Assembly (NCBI RefSeq): GCF_900114015.1
Contig: NZ_FORN01000002.1
Location: 186,001-250,000 of the forward strand
DNA: 64,000 nt
Direction of reading: 5' to 3'
Source: Caulobacter sp. UNC279MFTsu5.1
GTDB taxonomy: Bacteria; Pseudomonadota; Alphaproteobacteria; Caulobacterales; Caulobacteraceae
Position numbers and translations under genes: made by a program. The notes under the pieces were generated by a model. That model was given only the letters and a program-made list of their open reading frames with translations. It was not told the DNA's origin and made no database searches. Below, one piece after another: positions 16,219 through 24,870 of this stretch. Numbering within the stretch: the stretch's first letter is position 1; the number at the start of each line of letters is the position of its first letter.

Positions 16219-19200
16219 ATGTCGGAAGTCGGGATGAAGGTCGCCAAGGGGCGACGCAATTCACGGGTCCTTTGGCTGGCGGGCACCGCCTTGGGATGTT
16301 CGCTGTTGGTGCAGCCGGCGACGGCGTTGGCCGCCGACGAATGCGGCGCGCCGGCGGGCGGCGTCGTGAGCTGCCCGACCCCAACCACGACAGGCGTCAG
16401 CTACACGACGATCGACGATCTGATCCTGAACCTTCCGGCCGCGGCCTCCAATACAGGCGCGACCGCCGTGAAGGTCTCCGGCGGGGCTGGAGATATCGGC
16501 GTTGTGGCCGCCGATATCTCCAGCAGCGGCAACAGCGCGCCGGGTCTGGTGGTCAGCACCACCAGCGGGGCGATCGACATCGACTTGGCTCGGGCGGTCA
16601 CGACCGGGACCAGCTACGGCGCCGACACCAACGACGCGGTGGTCGCGGTCTCGAACAGCGGCGCGATCAAGGTCAAGGCCGGCGAGGTGTCGACGGCGGG
16701 GGTCTACACCTCCGGCGTCGCGGCGGTGTCGGGCATCGGCGACGTCAGCATCGAGATCGACCGGGTTTATTCCTCGGGCTTGGGCGGCGGCATCGTTCAG
16801 GCCCAATCCTACACGGGGCCCGTCGGCGCTCCGACGGAGGGCGGCAGGGTGACCGTCGTGGTCGGTGAGGCCGAAGTCACGCGGCCCAACGGCGTGATCG
16901 GCGCCTACGCCTATGGCGACGTGTCGGTGACCGCCGGGAAGATCATCGCCAATGGCGCGCCCGAGACCGGTCCGTCCGGCACGGTCTACGGCCAGGGGAT
17001 CGGCGCGCGCAGCTATAACGGCGACGTCAACGTCAAGGTCGATGACCTGTCGACCAGCGGCGTGGGCTTCCTGGGCGTCAGTGTCCGGGCCGACGCTGGC
17101 GACGCGAGCGTCGAGAGCGGCACGGTCACCGCGGCCAGCGACGGCGCCTACGGGATCTATGTGCGGGCCGGCGGCACGGCCAAGGTGGTGTCCGACGCGA
17201 CGACCACCCATGGCAAGGTGACCAACGACGGTACGACCCACTACACGGACGCCATCCGTGTCGAGGCGGCCGGCCTGATGGACGTGACCTCACAGCACGC
17301 GACGGCGACGGGCGACGGCGCCTCGGCGATCCTGGCCAGGGGCGACGGGTCGATCAGGATCGACAGCGGCGAGGCCTCGGCCTCGGGCGGCGCGATCACC
17401 GTGGGCGGCGTCCAGGTGTTCTCGAACGCCATCAGCGCCCAGAGCTTCCTGGGCGACATCGACATCAGCAGCGACACGGCCAGCGCCCAGGGCGTCCAGT
17501 CGTGGGCGATCTACGCTTCGGCGGGCAACGGCGCGATCAGCATCGACAGCGGGACGGCCACGGCGGCCGGAGCGGGCGGCCGGGCGATCTACGCCAACGG
17601 CGGCGAAGGCGTGACGATCCGCAGCGACGTGGCCTCGACCACCGGCGGGCCCAGCGGCTCCAACGCCGCCGACGCCATCATGGCCCTGACCTTCAACAAG
17701 ACGGCCGACATCGACATCACCAGCGGCTCGGCCAGCACCACGGGGAACGGCGCCCGCGGCATCTATGCCTGGACGACCGGCGGCATCACCATCGACAGTG
17801 GCCAGGTGACCACCACCGGGAACAGCGCCCACGGGATCATGGTCGATTCCGATGGGGCCGTGGTCTTCGGCACGCCGCACGTCCCGGCCGGGGGCGTGGG
17901 GACGCTGAGCATCGTCAGCGACAAGGTCTCGGCCACCGGCGCCGGCGCCACGGGCATCTGGGCCGACTACGCCGGTCCGATCACCATCGACAGCGGCGAG
18001 ATCACCGTCGGCAACGGTGTGGGCCTCTACGTCTACGGCAAGGACACGGTGGACGTCTCGGCGGACAAGGTCACGGCCGACGGCACGGGCGTGGTGGTCT
18101 ACGGCCGCGAGGGCGCGGTGCACGTCACCACCGGTACGGTCTCGGCCGGGACCCAGGGCGACGTGGGCATCTTCGCCCAAACCACCAGCGGCGACATCGT
18201 GATCAGCGCCCAGACCACCAAGACCCAGGGCGACATACTGACCGGCTTCACCGCCGACGCCGTGGGCGGTATCTCGACCAGCGGCGACATCAGTATCACG
18301 AGCGGCGACGCCCAAACGACCGGCCGTTCAGCCTTCGGCGCCTATGCGATCAGCCAGACCGGCACGGTGTCGATCGACAGCGGCTCGGTGACCACCGCCG
18401 GCCAGGACTCGACCGGGCTCTATACCCGCGGGGCCAGCGCCTCGATCGAGAGCGGCTCGGTCCACACGTCGGGCGACGCCGCGCGCGGGATCTACGCCTG
18501 GTCCAACGGCGACATCGACATCCACAGCGGCGAGGTGGCCACCACCGGCGCCAACGCCCACGGGATCATGGTCGATTCCGACGGCGCGCTGGTGTTCGGC
18601 ACGCCGCACGTCCCGGCCGGCGGCGCGGGGACGCTGAGCATCGTCAGCGACAAGGTGTCGGCCACCGGGGTCGGCGCGATGGGCGTCTGGGCCGACTATG
18701 CCGGTCCGATCAGCATCGACGCGGGCGAGATCACGGTCGGCAATGGCGTGGGCCTCTATGTCTACGGTCAAAACGCCGTGGACGTCGTGGTCGACAAGGT
18801 CACGGCGATGGGCACCGGGGTGGCGGTCTACGGCCGCGAGGGCGCGGTGAACGTTACCACGGGCACGGTCTCGGCCGGCGTCCAGGGCGACGTCGGCGTC
18901 TTCGCCCAGAGCACGACGGGCGACGTCACTATCAATGCGAACATCACGCGCACGGCCAACACCGGCCTGCATGACGGCTTCACCGCTGACGGGGTGGGCG
19001 GCTATTCGACCAATGGCGGCCACGTGAAGATCACCAGCGTCGACTCGGCGGTGGTCGGGCAGTACGCCTCGGCGGTCTGGGGCAAGTCCACTGGCGGCGA
19101 GGTCGAGATCAACAGCGGCAAGGCCCGGGCCGCCAGCGACGGCACGGTGGCGGTCTCCGGCCGCGGCGACAAGGTGACGATCGTCAGCCAGGACGCCGAG

Positions 19201-22200
19201 ATCACCGGCGCCAACGCCCGAGCGATCAATGCGGTGGCCAATGACAGCGGCGATCTCTTCGTGACGTCGAGCCGTGCGGTCGCCACCGGGACCGGCAGCA
19301 TCGCGATCGACGTCTTCGCAAACCACGATGCAACCCTGACCGTGACGGGCCAGACCTCCGGAGCCATGGGCGGGGTCCGGGTCTCGGCCCTGAACCAGGC
19401 CGAGATGACCGTCGGGGCGGACGCCTCGATCACCGCGACCAGCGGTGTCGGCGTTGAATTCCGCGCCGTTCCCGCACCTGGCGGCTCCGGTTCGCCGGCG
19501 GCGGGCTATGGCGCCGGCCTGACCACGGCCGGCCACATCGGCGGCGCGCCCGGCGCGCTGGCGGTGCAGTTCGCGGGCGGGGACGACACCCTGACCCTGC
19601 TGACCGGCGCCAGCTTCACCGGCGCCATCGACGGCGGGGCCGGCCTGGACGCTCTGATGCTGAAGGGGACCTCTAACCAGCAGAGCGCCGCTCAGACATT
19701 CGGCGGCGTCCTGAACTTCGAGACCGCCTCGGTCGAGACGGGCGACTGGACGCTGACGGGCGTCCTGCAGGCCGACACCATCGACATCGCCCAGGGCGCA
19801 ACCCTGCTGATCGACGACAAGCAGGAGGCCGGCGCGTCGCTCGAGACGACGACGCCGGGCGCGGGTCTTTCGGTCTACAACGACGGCACGCTGATCTCGC
19901 GCAGCTTCGACGACAACCTCTACGCCGACAGCGGAACGCTCTCAATTAGCGGCGCGGGCGACGTCGAGCTGCAGTCCGGGGCCATGCTGGCCACCGGCGC
20001 CTGGACCTATACCGGCGCGACGCGGGTCAGCGGCGGCGAGCTGCACGTGGTCAACGCCATCGGCGGCGGCCTGGAGCAGACCGGCGGCGGCGTCGTCGTC
20101 GGCGCCGCCTACGGTGTCGACGACGCGGGTCTGGGCACGGTCAAGGTCGTCGGCCACGGTACGACCGGCGGCTTCGCGGGCGGCCTCAAGGTCGACGGCG
20201 GCCAGTTCTTCCTGGGCCAGGACGGCGACTACACTTTGGCGAACGCCCTGTCGGGCTCGGGCGGTGAGGTGATCTGGGCCGGCGGCGGCGACCTGACCCT
20301 GGCGGGCGCCTATTCGCGGACCGGGACCCTGGTCAACGAGGGCGGCGTGGTGACGATCGCCAACCTGTCGGCCGACTCCCGCCTGGCCCTGACGGGCGAG
20401 GCCTTCGCCCTGGGCTCGGGCGCCAAGAAGACCGGCGGGCTTTCGGGCGACGCCGACCTCGACATCGGCGCCGGGACCCTGATGATCGCCCAGATCAACG
20501 CCTCCATCTATTCGGGCGACCTGAGCGGGGCGGGCGGCCTGGTCAAGTCCGGCGCGGCGACCCTGACCCTGTCGGGCGCGGCGACCTACGCCGGGCCGAC
20601 GACGGTGTCGGGCGGCACGCTGCTGCTGGAGGGCTCGATGACCAGCGACGTCATCGTGGCGTCGGGCGCGACCCTGCAGATCGGCGACGGCGGAACGACC
20701 GGCGCGCTGACGGGCGACCTGGCAGTCGCCGGCACGGCCGTCTTCAACCGCTCGGACGAGTACGACTACGGTGGCGACATCACCGGCGCGGGCGAACTGG
20801 TCAAGAAGGGCGCCTCGCGCCTGACCCTGTCGGGCCAGTACGGCTTCACTGGCACGACCACCGTCCAGGGCGGCTCGGTGCGGATCCTGCATCTGCCAGA
20901 GACCGCCCAGGTCCAGGTCGACAACGGCGTGCTGGACCTCAGCGGCCTGACCCAGACCATCACCAACCTCAGCGGCGGCACGACCGGCGGCGTCGACATC
21001 AGTGGCGGCGCCCTGACCGTCAACCAGTCGGGCAGCACCACCTTCGCCGGCTCGATCACCGGCTCGGGCTCGTTCACCGTCACCGGCGGCGGCGTCATCG
21101 AGCTCAGCGGGACCAATACCTATACCGGCGACACCACCGTCACGGCCGGCAAGCTGAAGGTGAACGGCACTGTGACGTCCGACGTCACCGTGGGCGCGGC
21201 CGGCGCCCTGGGCGGCTCGGGCGTGATCGGCGGCGACGTCGTGGTGCAGGGCGGCGGCCAGGTCACCCCTGGCAATTCGCCGGGCACCCTGACCGTGGCC
21301 GGCGACTTCACCTTCGCCACGGGCTCGACCTATCAGGTCGAGGTGCTGCCGACGGGCGAGCACGACCTGATCGTCGTGGGCCGGGCCACCACCATCCAGA
21401 CCGGCGCCAAGGTCGCCGTGCTGGCCGGCGGCCCGGCGTCGCAGTACGCCCGGCTGAGCCAGTACGGGATCCTGACCTCGGCGGGCGGGATCACGGGGCG
21501 GTTCTCCAGCGTCACCAGCGACATGGCGTTCCTAACGCCCAGCCTGACCTACACGGCCAACGCCGTGCGCCTGAACCTGCTGCGCAACGACATCCGCTTC
21601 GCCAGCTTCGCCACGACCTCGAACCAGGCCCGGGTGGCCGACGCGGCCGAGGCCCTGGGCCTGGGCGCGCCGGTCTACGACGCCCTGGTCACCCAGAACG
21701 CGGGCGGATCGGCCCAGGGCTACGCCGCCCTGGACGGCCAGATCTACGCCGACGTCTCGACCGTCCTGGCGGGCGAGGCGGGGAGGCTGCGGCAGGCGAT
21801 CCAGGCGCGGACCTCGGCTCCGGCCGAGGTGTCCGGCGGCTGGGGCGACGTCCTGGCGGGCTGGAGCAAGGTCGACGCCAGCGCCGGCGCGGCGGGCCTG
21901 AAGGTCAGCGGCGCGGGCCTGGTCGCCGGCGGCGACAAGGTGCTGGGCGACACCCGCCTGGGCCTGGCGGCCGCCTATGGCGAGGCCGACGGGACGGTTT
22001 CGGCGCGCGGCAGCCGGGCCGAGAGCAAGAACGGCCAGGTCGCGGCCTACGCCGCCAGCGTCTTCGGACCGCTGCGCGCCGATGTGGGCGCGGCCTATGC
22101 CTGGTCGTCGATCGACGCCGAACGGGCGGTGGTGTTCCCGGGCAACCAGAACCGCGTGAAAGGCAAGTACGACGCCACCATCGGCCAGGTGTTCGGCCAG

Positions 22201-22653
22201 GTGTCGGCGCCCGTGACGCTGGGCGCGGCCGTGGTCGAGCCCTTCGTGGCGGCCAGCTACCTGCGGGTGAAGAGCGACAGCTTCAACGAGACCGGCGGCT
22301 TCGCGGCGCTGAAGGTCGAAGGCGTCACCCGCGAGCTGGGCCTGATCGACGTCGGGGTGAAGGTGAGGGGGCAGTTCGAGGTCGGCGGGGCCTCGGTCCT
22401 GCGGCCGCGCGCCGCCGTCGCCTGGCGCATGGCCACCGGCGACCTGGCGGGCCAGACCGCCAACGCCTTCACCAGCGGGACGACCCGCTTCGTGATCAGC
22501 GGCGCCAAGTACGACGCCGGCGCCCTGGCGGTCCAACTGGGCGCCGACCTAGTGTCGGGCGATCGGGCGCGGTTTGGGGTCACTTACGAAGGGACCTACG
22601 GCGACCGCTTCGAGGCTCAGGCGGTTCGCGCTGGTGGCTCCTGGCGCTTCTAG
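16219..22653 (+). CDS. Giant autotransporter (type Va) with repetitive passenger
   Basis: 2144 residues. A signal peptide (basic KGRRNSR, then LWLAGTALGCSLLVQPATALA) directs Sec export. Residues ~50-1080 are degenerate beta-helix repeats of the form I-D-S-G-x-(I/V/A)-T-T-x-G-x-x-A-x-G-I. Residues ~1430-1700 hold at least three autotransporter-associated repeats (GGLVKSGAATLTLSGAATY, GELVKKGASRLTLSG, VIELSGTNTYTGDTTVTAG). The last ~280 residues are the outer-membrane barrel, beginning near GGWGDVLAGWSKVDA and ending in a terminal Phe (GGSWRF). The passenger would be a surface adhesin or biofilm protein. Starts at 16219 and 16234 are both plausible; each has a purine-rich leader. Very high GC and long antisense open frames are a codon-bias effect. 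Confidence 0.9.
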   Translation: MSEVGMKVAKGRRNSRVLWLAGTALGCSLLVQPATALAADECGAPAGGVVSCPTPTTTGVSYTTIDDLILNLPAAASNTGATAVKVSGGAGDIGVVAADISSSGNSAPGLVVSTTSGAIDIDLARAVTTGTSYGADTNDAVVAVSNSGAIKVKAGEVSTAGVYTSGVAAVSGIGDVSIEIDRVYSSGLGGGIVQAQSYTGPVGAPTEGGRVTVVVGEAEVTRPNGVIGAYAYGDVSVTAGKIIANGAPETGPSGTVYGQGIGARSYNGDVNVKVDDLSTSGVGFLGVSVRADAGDASVESGTVTAASDGAYGIYVRAGGTAKVVSDATTTHGKVTNDGTTHYTDAIRVEAAGLMDVTSQHATATGDGASAILARGDGSIRIDSGEASASGGAITVGGVQVFSNAISAQSFLGDIDISSDTASAQGVQSWAIYASAGNGAISIDSGTATAAGAGGRAIYANGGEGVTIRSDVASTTGGPSGSNAADAIMALTFNKTADIDITSGSASTTGNGARGIYAWTTGGITIDSGQVTTTGNSAHGIMVDSDGAVVFGTPHVPAGGVGTLSIVSDKVSATGAGATGIWADYAGPITIDSGEITVGNGVGLYVYGKDTVDVSADKVTADGTGVVVYGREGAVHVTTGTVSAGTQGDVGIFAQTTSGDIVISAQTTKTQGDILTGFTADAVGGISTSGDISITSGDAQTTGRSAFGAYAISQTGTVSIDSGSVTTAGQDSTGLYTRGASASIESGSVHTSGDAARGIYAWSNGDIDIHSGEVATTGANAHGIMVDSDGALVFGTPHVPAGGAGTLSIVSDKVSATGVGAMGVWADYAGPISIDAGEITVGNGVGLYVYGQNAVDVVVDKVTAMGTGVAVYGREGAVNVTTGTVSAGVQGDVGVFAQSTTGDVTINANITRTANTGLHDGFTADGVGGYSTNGGHVKITSVDSAVVGQYASAVWGKSTGGEVEINSGKARAASDGTVAVSGRGDKVTIVSQDAEITGANARAINAVANDSGDLFVTSSRAVATGTGSIAIDVFANHDATLTVTGQTSGAMGGVRVSALNQAEMTVGADASITATSGVGVEFRAVPAPGGSGSPAAGYGAGLTTAGHIGGAPGALAVQFAGGDDTLTLLTGASFTGAIDGGAGLDALMLKGTSNQQSAAQTFGGVLNFETASVETGDWTLTGVLQADTIDIAQGATLLIDDKQEAGASLETTTPGAGLSVYNDGTLISRSFDDNLYADSGTLSISGAGDVELQSGAMLATGAWTYTGATRVSGGELHVVNAIGGGLEQTGGGVVVGAAYGVDDAGLGTVKVVGHGTTGGFAGGLKVDGGQFFLGQDGDYTLANALSGSGGEVIWAGGGDLTLAGAYSRTGTLVNEGGVVTIANLSADSRLALTGEAFALGSGAKKTGGLSGDADLDIGAGTLMIAQINASIYSGDLSGAGGLVKSGAATLTLSGAATYAGPTTVSGGTLLLEGSMTSDVIVASGATLQIGDGGTTGALTGDLAVAGTAVFNRSDEYDYGGDITGAGELVKKGASRLTLSGQYGFTGTTTVQGGSVRILHLPETAQVQVDNGVLDLSGLTQTITNLSGGTTGGVDISGGALTVNQSGSTTFAGSITGSGSFTVTGGGVIELSGTNTYTGDTTVTAGKLKVNGTVTSDVTVGAAGALGGSGVIGGDVVVQGGGQVTPGNSPGTLTVAGDFTFATGSTYQVEVLPTGEHDLIVVGRATTIQTGAKVAVLAGGPASQYARLSQYGILTSAGGITGRFSSVTSDMAFLTPSLTYTANAVRLNLLRNDIRFASFATTSNQARVADAAEALGLGAPVYDALVTQNAGGSAQGYAALDGQIYADVSTVLAGEAGRLRQAIQARTSAPAEVSGGWGDVLAGWSKVDASAGAAGLKVSGAGLVAGGDKVLGDTRLGLAAAYGEADGTVSARGSRAESKNGQVAAYAASVFGPLRADVGAAYAWSSIDAERAVVFPGNQNRVKGKYDATIGQVFGQVSAPVTLGAAVVEPFVAASYLRVKSDSFNETGGFAALKVEGVTRELGLIDVGVKVRGQFEVGGASVLRPRAAVAWRMATGDLAGQTANAFTSGTTRFVISGAKYDAGALAVQLGADLVSGDRARFGVTYEGTYGDRFEAQAVRAGGSWRF
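17740..18200 (+). repeat. Internal duplication in autotransporter passenger, unit 1
   Basis: A block of about 460 bases coding for roughly 155 residues, including HGIMVDSDGAVVFGTPHVPA and VYGREGAVHVTTGTVSAG. It recurs nearly unchanged 729 bases (243 codons) downstream. Confidence 0.8.
18469..18929 (+). repeat. Internal duplication in autotransporter passenger, unit 2
   Basis: Second copy of the block at 17740, in frame at an offset of 729 bases. Protein segments differ at few positions (GALVFGTPHVPAGGAG versus GAVVFGTPHVPAGGVG). The pair indicates recent in-frame expansion of the beta helix. Confidence 0.8.
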
Positions 22654-22709
22654 GTTTGGGGGAGGGGGCGGTCGAGGCCGGATGCGTTCTCGGCCGTCTT
22701 TACCATCGC

Positions 22710-24515
22710 CTAGGCTGGCCGCGCGTGGAGCAAGCCTTCGACCACGTAGTGGGGCCGGCTCAGCGTCAGCAGGCGCCCCCCATCCTCGACGAGCTGAAAT
22801 TGCGCGTCGACCAGGATGGCGCGCCAATAGGCCATGACCTCCTGCGGCTCGTGCAGGGTGTCATGGGCGCCCACCATGACCAGCCAGTTGGACGTGCCGC
22901 CGATCGGCGCCTGCTCGCGCCCACGGCGAGCGAAATCCACCTGTTCGTTGATGTAGCCGGCGTGGCGACCGGTCGCGAAGGTGCGTACGGCGCGGAAATA
23001 GTCCTGCACGATCTCGGGGTCGCGCGCGGCGGCCTCGTCGGGCGGGCTGCCCTGCATCGCGCGTTCCAATATACGCGCTACCCGGGTGTAGGTGAGTTGC
23101 CGTCCAGCGAGACTGGCCCAGACGCGGACCATCGCCGGATTTTTACTGAAGGCCTCCTTCAGAACGCCAATGGGCCCGGTCCTACGGGCGCTGGCTTCAG
23201 TCGGCGGATCAGGATTGACCAGGACCGTTCGATTCAAGCGGGCTGGGGCAAGCTCGTGCAACGCGACCACGAACTGGGCTCCGCCGCGCGCGACAATATC
23301 GATGGTCTCCAGCTTCAGCGCGTCGAGCACGAGCACGGCGTCGGTCGCCGCGGAGACGAAGGGATCATGCAGTCCGGGGCGCAGGCCCTCGATTTCGTCT
23401 GTGAGGCCAAATCCGGGACGATCGATGGAAATCGGCCTGAACCCGGCGGCCTGAAGCGCTCTTCGCAGTCCCCGCGCCACGACCCTCGAGGTCATGCTGC
23501 TGTGGACGACGAGCACAGGGCGACCGGACGAGGGTCCGTAGTCGCTCACCGCGATACGGCCGCCGCCGGGGCGATGGATCAGGCGCAACGGTTCCGCGCC
23601 GGCTTCGATGACGCCGATGTCGCCGCCGGTGGATCGCATCATCCAGTTCAAGGCGTTGGCCTCGGCGACCTTGCGCGCGAGCGAGGCCGCGCTGCCCACC
23701 TGAAGCAGGCCATAGACCTCGTTCAGCTCACGTTTCACGACCGCCTCGCCGAGGCCCAGGGCTTTCGCGGCTTCGGCGCGCGTCATGCCGTCGGCGATCA
23801 GGGCCGCGATGGCGGCCTGCCGGGGCGACAGTCCCCATGCGTCTCCCAGAATATCAGCCCCCTCGGCGTCGGGCAGCACGCCGAAGGCCAGCGACACGAG
23901 TCGGCGGACCAGGGCGGGCAGGCGCGGCGCCCGCATACGCGTCATGGCGTCCGCCAAGGCTTCCCGCGCTGTATGATATGAAATTTCAAGCTTCTCGGCG
24001 GCCGTCCTCACGCCTCCGGTGCGGATCGTCTCGAGGGCGACCCGTGTTTGCAGGCCCGTAAGGCCGAAGGCCGCGCACGCCGTCTCCAACGGTCTTTGAA
24101 ATTGGTGCGCTGGGCTTGCGAGGACGACGATCTGGCTGGGCGCCTCCGCAGCTGCAGCGCGGACGGAGGGGGGCAGGCTCCAACCGTCTGTGAAAGAGGC
24201 CTGGGCGTAGGCGCAGAGGGTCATTTCCGGGAGCCCGGCGTCGACGCGTTCGAAGAGCGCCTCGCCACGTCCGTCGGCCACCCGGGCCAACAAGGCCGGG
24301 TCCAGAACCAGTTCGGGCCGCAAGGTCGTGAAGGCCTCGCTCGCCGCGAGGACGCGCCCCTTTCGGTCCACTAGCGCCGCAGCCAGACTGTCTTCGTGAA
24401 ACAGAGGCTTAGGATCGCCCTCGGTGAGGCTTGCGCCGATCTCCAGGAGAGTTTCCCTAATATCCGACTCTACGACAGGCGACGCCAAACGATCGGCATC
24501 AGACCCAAACTCCAT
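22710..24515 (-). CDS. LuxR-type helix-turn-helix regulator fused to an alpha/beta hydrolase
   Basis: 601 residues. The N-terminal ~150 residues look PAS-like (AALVDRKGRVLAASEAF). Two LuxR-type helix-turn-helix segments follow: LTGLQTRVALETIRTGGVRTAAEKLEISYHTAREAL-like (~residue 165) and LSPRQAAIAALIADGMTRAEAAKALGLGEAVVKRELNEVY-like (~residue 245). From ~residue 320 comes an alpha/beta hydrolase: VLVVHSSMTSR (oxyanion region), ISIDRPGFGLTD, VARGGAQFVVALHELAP where the nucleophile elbow would be (no canonical G-x-S-x-G), and a late RPHYVVEGLL with His. The missing Ser suggests a ligand-binding sensor rather than an enzyme. Start 24515 has GGAG at good spacing. Convergent with the autotransporter, divergent from the GH gene. 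Confidence 0.75.
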   Translation of the reverse strand: MEFGSDADRLASPVVESDIRETLLEIGASLTEGDPKPLFHEDSLAAALVDRKGRVLAASEAFTTLRPELVLDPALLARVADGRGEALFERVDAGLPEMTLCAYAQASFTDGWSLPPSVRAAAAEAPSQIVVLASPAHQFQRPLETACAAFGLTGLQTRVALETIRTGGVRTAAEKLEISYHTAREALADAMTRMRAPRLPALVRRLVSLAFGVLPDAEGADILGDAWGLSPRQAAIAALIADGMTRAEAAKALGLGEAVVKRELNEVYGLLQVGSAASLARKVAEANALNWMMRSTGGDIGVIEAGAEPLRLIHRPGGGRIAVSDYGPSSGRPVLVVHSSMTSRVVARGLRRALQAAGFRPISIDRPGFGLTDEIEGLRPGLHDPFVSAATDAVLVLDALKLETIDIVARGGAQFVVALHELAPARLNRTVLVNPDPPTEASARRTGPIGVLKEAFSKNPAMVRVWASLAGRQLTYTRVARILERAMQGSPPDEAAARDPEIVQDYFRAVRTFATGRHAGYINEQVDFARRGREQAPIGGTSNWLVMVGAHDTLHEPQEVMAYWRAILVDAQFQLVEDGGRLLTLSRPHYVVEGLLHARPA

Positions 24516-24591
24516 ACCAATCACTCCAAACTGCACCGCAGACATGCCAAGTTCGCCGCATTCGGGCAATCTCTACGAAAAGGGGCCCCTT

Positions 24592-24640
24592 TGAAGGTCG
24601 CTTCTCTGGAAATGACCCAAGGTCCGCTCCTGGCGCCACT
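24592..24640 (+). repeat. Dispersed intergenic repeat, copy D
   Basis: Copy with GAAGGTCGCTTCTCTGGAAA on the left and GGTCCGCTCCTGGCGCCACT on the right, between the LuxR/hydrolase gene and the glycosidase. The rest of 24516-24870 has no gene that I can support. Confidence 0.6.
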
Positions 24641-24870
24641 CAGACCGGGCCGCCCGGGGGGACTGGTTCGAAGAACCGGACGCTTTGATCGGCTGGGTCG
24701 GGTGGGTTATGGACTTTCCCTGTTGCCCCAATTCACCGCAAAAGTCCTCAGCCCTATCGTTCTGGGTCGCGATCACAGCACCGGCCCCAGCTTATGGCGC
24801 TCGGCGAGACCCCCTAGGATTGCAAGTCCTCTGCCGTCAAGAATGCGGCCTCCCCCCCAGGAGACGCCCG

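Noticed and set aside
17290-18315. Long open frame on the minus strand inside the autotransporter (also at 19942-21363 and 21532-22536)
   Set aside because: These are antisense shadows of very GC-rich repetitive coding sequence; the protein is Arg/Ala/Gly-rich with no domain and no ribosome site.
17740-18929. CRISPR-like or tandem-repeat array in the autotransporter region
   Set aside because: The repeats are coding, vary in length and keep the frame; there are no regular spacers.
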